Assembly (NCBI GenBank): GCA_947632295.1
Contig: CANROQ010000026.1
Location: 1-9,696, forward strand
Direction: 5' to 3'
Source: an uncultured Bacilli bacterium
GTDB taxonomy: Bacteria > Bacillota_I > Bacilli_A > RF39 > UBA660
Length of the DNA stretch: 9,696 bases
Part shown: one piece after another, positions 1-6,876 of the stretch
How the letters are laid out: every line of letters begins with the position of its first letter
Position numbering within the stretch: the first letter of the stretch is position 1
Position numbers and translations under genes: made by a program
The notes under the pieces: model-generated
Told to the model about the DNA's origin: nothing
What the model saw: the letters and a program-made list of their open reading frames with translations, nothing else
The model's database searches: none

Positions 1-3000
1 TTTTAATATAACTTTTCCTTTACTACTTGGAGGTCCAATAATAGAAAGTTTTTGATTATCAATTTTGAATGAATCATTGTTTGTATAATCAATAGTCATA
101 CCATTTTCCACATAAATAGATTTTATTTGTTTGGTTTCGATATCTTTTATTGCTTGTTTAAATTCATCATTTGTTTTAACTTTAACTACCCCATCTTGTA
201 ATGTAACTTTGAATACAGCCCAATAATGTTTATTATCTTCCGTAATTTTTAAATTATCTTTTCCAATTACGCCTTCTGGAAGCTTATCACTATCAGTTAA
301 AACATTGCTGCTAGACTCTGAGAATCCAATTAATTCGTAATTTTCTCCTTCATAATTAAACTTACTAAATGAAGTAATTTCTAAAGGAGGAATTAATGTA
401 TCACCATAGCAATTATATTTAACAGCGATAAATCTTCCACCCGCCTGATAATTATAAATTTCAGTTTTATATATTTTAGAATTTTCAGGTTTATAATAAT
501 AATTATTATAAATATAATCATTATCTTTTTCTAAAGAGTCATTACCACTATTATTTATAATTATGTTTTGCTTTTCAGTCATTGGAATTGCTAATTTTCC
601 AACTGAATCAGTTAAATTCACTTTTGCATTATTTTTGCTAGATCTTACTAAAGGTGTATTATAATGTTCTTTTTCAAATATCATGTTCGAAGCATTTAAT
701 GTTGCTCCATCATTAACTTCAATACCAGCTTCTAAATTTTCACCGGTTATTGTAATATTTTGAGTAGTTAAATCTCCACTTTCTACACTAATTGCTGTAG
801 GTTTAGCATTTGCTAAAATCATATTTTCAATAGTAACATTAGAATTTTTAATATTAAAGATTGACTGATTATCTCCAATAGTTGAAGTTAATGTTTTATT
901 ATCCCCATTGATTAAAACTTCTCTTTCAATATCTATTTGACTTGAAACATTAAAGTCTTGCGATATATATATTGTTTTTGCATTACTTATTAACGCTTGT
1001 TTCAAAGTTTGTTCATCAGTAACTTCTGCTATATCTGACTCAAATTTAAATGTATAAGTATCTTTAGTCGTATCTGCCAACTGTACAGAAGGATCTAATT
1101 TTCCTATTGATAACGTGAAACTTGGATTAATAGTAGCCAATTGACGTAGTGTCATATTATTTACTTTGTCTTCTCCACCTAAAATATCAACATACAATGC
1201 TTTAGCACCTTTTTGAATTTCTTCTTTTAAATTTTTTATTTCTTCAGGTAAACTTACAGTAGCTATTTCAGGTTTAAAGTTACTTCCACCTTTTGTAAAT
1301 ACTACTTTTTTACCACCAAAAGTAAGAGTAATATCTTGAATTTCTCCTCTTTGAAGAAGATAAGCAATTGTTCCTGGAATAGAAGTATTATCCATTTCAC
1401 TGATTTTAGTTTTTGAATTTAAAACTTCAAAAATAATAGTAGTATCATTCTTTGTAACATTAAAGTGTGTTGAAAAATCTTGCGAATTTAATGATTTAGG
1501 ATTAGCTAAGTCTATAATAACTTCATCCAAAAATTTATCAGCATCAATCGTCCAATGTGCTTTTAATGTAAGATCTTGATTTTTATTTGTTGTTTCAGTT
1601 TCAAAATCAAAATGGTTACTTGCTCCTTTTTCTTTATCATACCAATAGTCAAATTTATGATAAGAATAATTTTTATCATCAAATTGAGGTGCTAAAGAAT
1701 ATTGAACTGTTTCTCCTTGATAAACAACTTCTTCTTTTTTCTCTATTTTTCCAGTAGTCTCATCAAAATATTCAAATGTAACTTTATTTTCAGTTTGAAA
1801 ATTTAAATCATCATACTTAATCGTATATTTTGTTGGTAAAAAAGCAGGCCCTTCTCCATCAAAATCAATTTTATATGTGATTTCATTTTTTTCTTCATTA
1901 AGTCTAAATAATACTAAAACCCATCCTTGTTCATATTCTTTTTGAGTTGGTTTATATATTTTTGTTGATCCATTTTCAGTATTTAAAGTAATTGTCCAAG
2001 CATTTTGATGTTTTTCAAACCATTCTTCTTCTTTTGAAACTGATATTTTAATTGGAACAAAGTATCCAGTATTATTATAAAATCCATTATTAAGTGTTTG
2101 CTCTTTAATACTTCCTGTTATTCCAATTTTAGATGATTCACTACCATCTTCACCAAGTTGTTTTGTCTTTATAGTTACACCTTTAACTGTTTCAGGGTTA
2201 AATTGATAACCTTCTAATTCTTTCTTTTCTTCAGAATTTTCATCTAAAGTAGTTGCATCAATAATACTAAAATCTACACCACCTAATGATTTAGATTGAA
2301 ATTCCAAATCAGTATAATCGATAGTTATTTCATATGGAGCATATTCTTCCCCACTGCCATCCATATCTACTACAATTTTAAATGTTTTATTTATAGTATC
2401 TTTGTGTAAATGTTTTAAAATATATAATACATCATCACCATCAAAACTTTCAGCAGTAATAATTTTAGGTTCTTCTTCTTCGCTTATAAATTGAACAGTT
2501 AAATTTTTATGGTCACCTTTTTTCCCAGCATCTGTTTTAATTACAAATGGTAAGTAATATCCTGTTGTAGATTCATCTCCAAATGGATGTTTTCCTCCAG
2601 TAAATGAATCTACTATTGGTAATAATCCTTTTACTTTTACAGTTGATCCATCTTTCTCAAAAGAAACATTATAGTCTTTAGGTTGTTGCCATCCGTAAGT
2701 GCTTTCTAATGGATTTGAGTTCAAGCCACCTTCACTAACACTTAAAACACTAGCTTTAGAGCTTTTTACAAATGTTAGTTCATGGTAATCAATGGTAATT
2801 TCTTGTGATTCTAGGTATTTTTCATTTGTTCCATCCCAGTCAACTTTAATCTTAATTTTACAATCATCACTACTACAAGTGTCTTTTAACTTAAATATTT
2901 CAGTAAATACACCTGCATCATTGAATGATTCTTTTCCATAAGTTAATGTTTGCTCTCCAGTTACAGTTACTTGAACTCCTTCTGGAATTTTATCCAAATT

Positions 3001-4131
3001 ATTTGGCTTTTTTAGATTAAAAACAAAGAAGTATCCTTCCTCAGCATTTTGATTAAATGTTTTTTCATTCAAATATTGTTTTTCTACCTTACCTAATAAT
3101 TTATAGGAATTTTCACCATCATTTGACTCTAATGTATAGTGTTTATTACTTCCAAATAAAGTATATCCCCAATTAGTTAATGTTTGTTTATCTACAGTAG
3201 AAATATCACTTTCATCGTCATTTAAAATAGCATTTGAATCTTCTTGAAATTCTAAATTTGTTAAATCTAACTTATATTCAGTTACATCATATACATCATT
3301 TTCATCTTTGCCATCAATATCTACGGCTATAGAAATTTGCTTATCACTATCTTCCCAATCTTTTTTATTAAATGAAAATAATATAAACATGCCTGGAGTT
3401 CCATCTTGGACATCAAATTGTTCCCAAGTAGATTCCTTAATTTCACCTTTTAAATTAGTTGTTGTAATTATTGTATTTTTATTTGCTTTTGGTACTTTTA
3501 CAATCGTTGCAAAAAAATATTCAGCATCGAAATATTTCTTTTTGTCTTCTTCATTAAAAAATATATTGTCAACAGATTTTTTTAATAATAATCCGCTTAC
3601 TTTATTTCCATTCATGGTGATTTTATTATCATTTTTTCCATAGAAACTTTTTGTATCAAAATTTAAATATTTTTTTAGTCCATTTTTATAAGTAGAATTT
3701 TCATCATTATCTATATCCATAGTAATTGTTGCGTTTGATTTTTCAAGAATACGTTGCATATCAATCCATTTTACATCGACTTTTTTAGGCATTTCTTTTT
3801 GGCCTAATAAATTAGTACCAACTTTCCAACCGATTGGATTAAAGTTATCATCACGAACTCTTTCGATTTGGTATATAACTGCTTGTGATAAATCAGTTGG
3901 ATTTTCTAATTTTAAGCTCGTAGACGCTATGATTATATCTTCTTGGGAAATGTTATAATTTGATGTAAAAGCATATTCTCCAAGAATATAAACATATCCT
4001 GCATTTGATTGTATTTTACTTGCTTCTTCTCCTAATTCATCAATAGTCATTTCTCTTGCGAAAACTGATACCGAAGACATAAAGAAAGAGAATAAAGCAA
4101 ATATAAATATTTTTATATACTTTTTTTTCAT
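1..4131 (-). CDS. Giant secreted repeat protein with InlB-type repeat and beta-helix-like region (C-terminus beyond window)
   Basis: The frame is open for 1377 codons from ATG 4131 to the left edge, so the C-terminus and any wall anchor are unseen. The start has an AAAGGAA ribosome site about 8 nt upstream. Residues 1-25 form a Sec signal peptide (MKKK, hydrophobic core, SVSVFA cleavage). Residues 26-137 are an N-terminal region I do not recognise. Residues about 140-780 hold four modules of roughly 160 residues, each closing with an I-x-V-D-x-D-G ... Y-x-x-L-x-F pattern (anchors at V270, V430, V588, I755). Residues 783-860 match the Listeria-Bacteroides (InlB B/Flg_new) repeat: KVTFEYFDE start, FDYWYD core, LTLKAHW end. 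Residues 1037-1165 have short beta-strand repeats (VLINGDNKTL, SNVTIENMIL) typical of right-handed beta-helices. A degenerate InlB-like unit (1223-1309) and the start of a second beta-helix-like stretch (1316-1377) follow. It lies 17 nt after the 4149-5579 gene, so the two are cotranscribed. Likely a surface adhesin or matrix protein; the specific role is unknown. Confidence 0.9.
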   Translation of the reverse strand, partial: MKKKYIKIFIFALFSFFMSSVSVFAREMTIDELGEEASKIQSNAGYVYILGEYAFTSNYNISQEDIIIASTSLKLENPTDLSQAVIYQIERVRDDNFNPIGWKVGTNLLGQKEMPKKVDVKWIDMQRILEKSNATITMDIDNDENSTYKNGLKKYLNFDTKSFYGKNDNKITMNGNKVSGLLLKKSVDNIFFNEEDKKKYFDAEYFFATIVKVPKANKNTIITTTNLKGEIKESTWEQFDVQDGTPGMFILFSFNKKDWEDSDKQISIAVDIDGKDENDVYDVTEYKLDLTNLEFQEDSNAILNDDESDISTVDKQTLTNWGYTLFGSNKHYTLESNDGENSYKLLGKVEKQYLNEKTFNQNAEEGYFFVFNLKKPNNLDKIPEGVQVTVTGEQTLTYGKESFNDAGVFTEIFKLKDTCSSDDCKIKIKVDWDGTNEKYLESQEITIDYHELTFVKSSKASVLSVSEGGLNSNPLESTYGWQQPKDYNVSFEKDGSTVKVKGLLPIVDSFTGGKHPFGDESTTGYYLPFVIKTDAGKKGDHKNLTVQFISEEEEPKIITAESFDGDDVLYILKHLHKDTINKTFKIVVDMDGSGEEYAPYEITIDYTDLEFQSKSLGGVDFSIIDATTLDENSEEKKELEGYQFNPETVKGVTIKTKQLGEDGSESSKIGITGSIKEQTLNNGFYNNTGYFVPIKISVSKEEEWFEKHQNAWTITLNTENGSTKIYKPTQKEYEQGWVLVLFRLNEEKNEITYKIDFDGEGPAFLPTKYTIKYDDLNFQTENKVTFEYFDETTGKIEKKEEVVYQGETVQYSLAPQFDDKNYSYHKFDYWYDKEKGASNHFDFETETTNKNQDLTLKAHWTIDADKFLDEVIIDLANPKSLNSQDFSTHFNVTKNDTTIIFEVLNSKTKISEMDNTSIPGTIAYLLQRGEIQDITLTFGGKKVVFTKGGSNFKPEIATVSLPEEIKNLKEEIQKGAKALYVDILGGEDKVNNMTLRQLATINPSFTLSIGKLDPSVQLADTTKDTYTFKFESDIAEVTDEQTLKQALISNAKTIYISQDFNVSSQIDIEREVLINGDNKTLTSTIGDNQSIFNIKNSNVTIENMILANAKPTAISVESGDLTTQNITITGENLEAGIEVNDGATLNASNMIFEKEHYNTPLVRSSKNNAKVNLTDSVGKLAIPMTEKQNIIINNSGNDSLEKDNDYIYNNYYYKPENSKIYKTEIYNYQAGGRFIAVKYNCYGDTLIPPLEITSFSKFNYEGENYELIGFSESSSNVLTDSDKLPEGVIGKDNLKITEDNKHYWAVFKVTLQDGVVKVKTNDEFKQAIKDIETKQIKSIYVENGMTIDYTNNDSFKIDNQKLSIIGPPSSKGKVILK
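1795..3714 (-). repeat. Four tandem protein modules of about 160 residues
   Basis: Within the giant surface protein, four consecutive units (approximately 3235-3714, 2764-3234, 2290-2763, 1795-2289) share the same order of elements. These are a G-x-L/V strand, a G-Y-F/Y-x-P/V-F strand, a hydrophobic strand before an acidic turn, then V-D-x-D-G and a closing strand such as YEITIDYTDLEF. The anchors are spaced 160, 158 and 167 residues apart. The copies are clearly diverged (not recent duplications), so there is little DNA-level identity. A shortened partial version of the closing motif (MDIDNDEN, residue 138) precedes the first unit. Boundaries are approximate, set by eye from the translated sequence. 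Confidence 0.7.
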
Positions 4132-4148
4132 ACGTTATTTCCTTTCTT

Positions 4149-5579
4149 TTATTCTATCACCACGGTTGCTATTACTACTGTACCATCAAATAATTTAAGG
4201 CTTGCTTGATTGCCACCAGCATCTACTACGGTCGCTGAAACATGACCTTGATCCTTGGCAACTTGTGTATTATTAAATGTAAATCCTAAGTAATCTACAA
4301 ATATATCTCCATTCTTTTCGACTCTAAAATTATAGTTAAAAGCCCCTCCAGTGACTAAATTACCATCTTTTGTTAAATAGATTACATAAGTTGGTTCTTT
4401 TTCCTTTACTTTAACTTCATAAGTCGAAGTTTTTCCATTCGCAGTTGTAACAGTTATAATAACTGTTCCCGCATTAACACCAGTAACTTTACCATTTTCA
4501 TCTACTGTTGCAATTGAAGTATCACTGCTATTCCATGTAACGTTTTTATTTGTTGCATTATTTGGAGAAACAGTAGCTGATAATTGGATAATATCCCCAA
4601 TATAAACTTCATTTTCACCAGTAATTATTACACCTGAAGGTTCAACGATTTTTGGTGGCTTTGGTGTATTACTACCTCCACCTTGATTTTCATTTTGATT
4701 TTGATTTCCATTTTGGTTTTGATTTTGATTTCCACTTTGATTTTCAAAACCTCCGCTATTGTTATTTTGATATGTAGGTCTTGCTGTTACTGTAATTTCC
4801 TTTGTGGCTTCTTTTCCATTTGTTGTCGTTACTGTTATAGTAACTGTTCCAACATTTAAACCTTTAACATTACCGTTTTCATCTATTGTTGCAATTGAAG
4901 TATCACTACTTTTCCAAGTTAATTTTTTACTTGTTGCATTACTAGGGTTAAATGTTACAGTTAATTGAATACTATTTCCAACAGTTACTGTACTATCTCC
5001 ATCTATTGAAATACTTTCTATTTCTTCATCCATTACATTCACTGTACATTTAGCAGTATATTTTCCATCCTTAGATTTTATCGTTATAGTTACAGTTCCT
5101 ATTGTTAAAGCATTTAAATTACCATTTTCATCAACAGTAACAATACTTTCATCGCTTGAAGAATATACTAAATTTTCTTTGGTTATACCATCAGGCAATG
5201 ATAAAATTTCTAATTTTTTTTCTAAACCTACAACTAAACTTATACTTGTTGATTTAAGTTCTATACTATTAGAATTCCAATATGCTTCTAGAGTAATATC
5301 TTTTCTAATTTTAGTATCAAAATCAAATAATTCATCTTCTAAATACCATCCATCAAAAATATATCCATCTTTTGTTGGATCTTCAGGTCTTTTTACTTTG
5401 TCATTATCTTTTACTTTAATAGATTTTACAGTAGTTCCACCATTAGAATCAAATGTAACAGTGTGTTTTTGTGCAGAACATCCTTTTAATAGTAGAAAGA
5501 TAATAATAAATATTGTTAAAAATCCAATAATAATTCCAATTAAGATTTTTTTTGTTTTTTCTGAAAATTGTCCTTCCAT
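4149..5579 (-). CDS. Membrane-anchored surface protein with InlB-type repeat and three Big_2 domains
   Basis: A 476-residue protein starting at ATG 5579, with AAGGAG 8 nt upstream. Residues 11-33 form one hydrophobic segment after a Lys-containing N-terminus, giving an anchor with the rest outside. Cys34 follows LKG, a poor lipobox, so a lipid anchor is possible but unlikely. Residues 38-101 are an InlB B/Flg_new repeat (VTFDSNGG, GYIFDGWY, LEAYW). Three bacterial Ig-like group 2 (Big_2) domains lie at about 106-183, 187-266 and 316-392, each with the hallmark SSD-x-S-I-(A/V)-T-(V/I)-D-ENG and GTVTITV. A Gln/Asn/Gly linker (270-305) separates the second and third. The last 80 residues (396-476) are a beta-rich domain I do not recognise. 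No LPXTG is present. First gene of an operon with the giant repeat protein; probably a surface display, adhesion or envelope-associated partner for it. Confidence 0.9.
   Translation of the reverse strand: MEGQFSEKTKKILIGIIIGFLTIFIIIFLLLKGCSAQKHTVTFDSNGGTTVKSIKVKDNDKVKRPEDPTKDGYIFDGWYLEDELFDFDTKIRKDITLEAYWNSNSIELKSTSISLVVGLEKKLEILSLPDGITKENLVYSSSDESIVTVDENGNLNALTIGTVTITIKSKDGKYTAKCTVNVMDEEIESISIDGDSTVTVGNSIQLTVTFNPSNATSKKLTWKSSDTSIATIDENGNVKGLNVGTVTITVTTTNGKEATKEITVTARPTYQNNNSGGFENQSGNQNQNQNGNQNQNENQGGGSNTPKPPKIVEPSGVIITGENEVYIGDIIQLSATVSPNNATNKNVTWNSSDTSIATVDENGKVTGVNAGTVIITVTTANGKTSTYEVKVKEKEPTYVIYLTKDGNLVTGGAFNYNFRVEKNGDIFVDYLGFTFNNTQVAKDQGHVSATVVDAGGNQASLKLFDGTVVIATVVIE
4683..4739 (-). repeat. 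CAAAAT-type hexanucleotide tract encoding a Gln-Asn linker
   Basis: Residues 281-299 of the Big_2 protein alternate Gln and Asn with occasional Gly, Ser or Glu. The coding strand is a run of near-perfect CAAAAT/CAAAAC hexamers. It forms a flexible hydrophilic spacer between Ig-like domains 2 and 3. Unit changes would be in frame (6 bp), altering linker length but not reading frame. Confidence 0.75.
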
Positions 5580-5921
5580 AAAATTACTCCTTTTCCATCT
5601 TTCATTCGTTACTAATTAACTAATATGCACTTATTGATTAAAATATTTGAATTGAATATTACCTTTAATATAAAAAAAGTGCTTAAAGCAATTTGTTGTT
5701 AGAAAATTATTAAATATTACCACTTTTAACAATAATTGCCAAACTACAACAATTAACTTTATTATATATATCTAATTTTCAAATCATCGGCTTATATGAA
5801 CATAGGCATAGTAAATAATTTAAAGTACACATTAATAATATAGTCTATTTTTTCTTTCAATTTTCTTTCAAAATACCAATCCTCCTACATTCTCAAATAA
5901 CATAATAAATATTACTTATAT
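5580..5921 (-). other. Long untranslated leader of the surface-protein operon
   Basis: There is no convincing gene between the predicted transcription start (about 5921) and ATG 5579, leaving a leader of roughly 340 nt. It contains a free-standing Shine-Dalgarno-like AGGAGG (5881-5886), a long inverted repeat (5688-5739) and a T7 run (5672-5678, read on the minus strand). I see no T-box consensus and no known riboswitch core. Its length and structure suggest post-initiation control of the two surface genes, but this is inference. Confidence 0.45.
5672..5739 (-). promoter_or_regulatory. Inverted repeat followed by U-run in leader (possible attenuator)
   Basis: On the minus strand GCAATT-A-TTGTTA (5739-5727) pairs with TAACAA-CA-AATTGC (5701-5688): two perfect 6-bp helices separated by a small internal loop, with a 25-nt apical loop. 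Downstream is GCACTTTTTTT (T run 5678-5672). The CACTTTT there can instead pair with AAAAGTG located in and beside the hairpin loop, giving a mutually exclusive fold that ends directly in the U-run. This is terminator/antiterminator-like, but the stems are AU-rich and the assignment is tentative. Confidence 0.35.
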
Positions 5922-5927
5922 ATCAAA

Positions 5928-5956
5928 ATTTTAACATGATTTCAATTCTTAGTCAA
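5928..5956 (-). promoter_or_regulatory. Sigma-A-type promoter with extended -10 for the surface-protein operon
   Basis: On the minus strand: TTGACT (-35, 5956-5951), a 17-bp spacer, then TAAAAT (-10, 5933-5928) preceded by TGT, an extended -10 TG motif. Five of six bases match the consensus in each hexamer and the spacing is ideal. The predicted start lies near 5921, well upstream of the first gene at 5579. It is the best promoter match I found in the gap between the cps operon terminator and the surface genes. Confidence 0.6.
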
Positions 5957-6068
5957 CTTGAGTTTCATTATTTTTTCTAACACTAATAGAAAACAATAAA
6001 TCATGTAAAAATAACACCTCAACGATGAGAATATACAAGATAAGTTTCTAAAAATCCTTCTTAAAATG

Positions 6069-6093
6069 AAAAAAAACGCTAAAAAAAGCATTT
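6069..6093 (-). terminator. Intrinsic terminator of the cpsCDB-like operon
   Basis: On the minus strand AAATGCT (6093-6087) pairs with AGCGTTT (6080-6074), a 7-bp stem with one G-U pair and a T-rich loop. A run of eight T (6076-6069) follows. It overlaps the TAA stop of the phosphatase gene, so the operon ends immediately after it. Confidence 0.8.
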
Positions 6094-6865
6094 ATTTTAT
6101 CTTACCAAAAATAGTTTTACTAAATGGAATAAAATCTTCGACTTCAAATTTTTCGTTTTTTAAAACACATTTAGCATTATTAACTAATAAATTTTCGATT
6201 TGTTCATCTAAAATATATTTTTTCATAATTTTTTTTACTTCTTCAATATTATTGTAAAACTCATCTCTTGTATGATGGGTATCGCTACTAATAAAATGAA
6301 TCATATTATGTTTTAAAAGAAGAAGAACTAAATTTTTAGCTTCTTTTCCATAATGTCCATAAAAACTACCTAAATTACTTTGAAATAAGGCCCCTTGTTC
6401 TAACATTTTAATAATTACTTCAGGATTTCTTTGGAATAATGAATAGCGTTCTGGATGAGCGATAATTGGAATAATTCCAGCATTTTTTAATTTAAAAATT
6501 AAATCATATATACCATTATAAGTATTATTCATTGGTAATTCAAATAATAAATAATTAGAACCATTTATTGTATAAATTTTATTATCCTGCAATAATTCAA
6601 GCATATTATTTTCAACAAAAACTTCATTACCTAAATAAAGATTTATATTTATATTAGCGTTTTTTATAACTTCTTTTACTTGTTCAAATAATCTTCTTTT
6701 TTTTTCATTATCAGCGTTATAAATACTTTCATAAATAAAATGTGGAGTAAAAACCAAATCAGTTACTCCACAATGAGAAGCTGTTTTAATGATTTGAACG
6801 CTTTCGTCTAATGATTTAGAACCATCATCAATTCCTGGTAAAATATGACAATGTATATCAATCAT
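6092..6865 (-). CDS. cpsB: CpsB/YwqE-type PHP-domain protein-tyrosine phosphatase
   Basis: A 257-residue protein, close to the usual CpsB length (about 240-255). It belongs to the PHP-fold, metal-dependent (Mn-type) tyrosine phosphatases that dephosphorylate the C-terminal tyrosines of CpsD-type kinases in the cytoplasm. Metal-ligand motifs are intact and in family order: H5-C-H7 near DIHCHILPGIDDG, TPHF (H42), GNEV (E81), LLFELP (E109), AHPERY (H137) and SSDTHH (D195, H197). ATG 6865 has AGGAGG 8 nt upstream. That ribosome site contains the TAG stop of the preceding kinase gene (11 nt between the genes), so translation is probably coupled. Last gene of the operon, directly followed by a terminator. 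Function as the kinase's antagonist is a family-based inference supported by gene order. Confidence 0.93.
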   Translation of the reverse strand: MIDIHCHILPGIDDGSKSLDESVQIIKTASHCGVTDLVFTPHFIYESIYNADNEKKRRLFEQVKEVIKNANININLYLGNEVFVENNMLELLQDNKIYTINGSNYLLFELPMNNTYNGIYDLIFKLKNAGIIPIIAHPERYSLFQRNPEVIIKMLEQGALFQSNLGSFYGHYGKEAKNLVLLLLKHNMIHFISSDTHHTRDEFYNNIEEVKKIMKKYILDEQIENLLVNNAKCVLKNEKFEVEDFIPFSKTIFGKIK

Positions 6866-6876
6866 ATCAAAACCTC

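Noticed and set aside
3308..3643. 111-codon plus-strand open frame
   Set aside because: It lies antisense inside the giant repeat protein, lacks a ribosome site, and its composition is the mirror of the real gene.
5469..5489. Lipoprotein signal (LKGC) in the Big_2 protein
   Set aside because: Lys at position -2 does not fit the lipobox, and the hydrophobic stretch is long enough to be a permanent membrane anchor.
5179..5619. 146-codon plus-strand open frame
   Set aside because: Antisense to the Big_2 protein gene, whose domain motifs prove the minus-strand frame; no ribosome site.
5681..5690. TGCTTAAAGCA short palindrome in the leader
   Set aside because: The central base allows no real hairpin loop; more likely part of the larger alternative fold or chance.
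5580..6068. Riboswitch, T-box, CRISPR array or mobile-element ends in the gap
   Set aside because: No T-box GGTGG-type core, no known riboswitch consensus, no regular repeat-spacer pattern, no transposase fragment and no flanking target duplication are visible.
6066..6257. 63-codon plus-strand open frame
   Set aside because: Antisense to the end of the phosphatase gene and its terminator; Lys/Ser/Phe-rich shadow translation.
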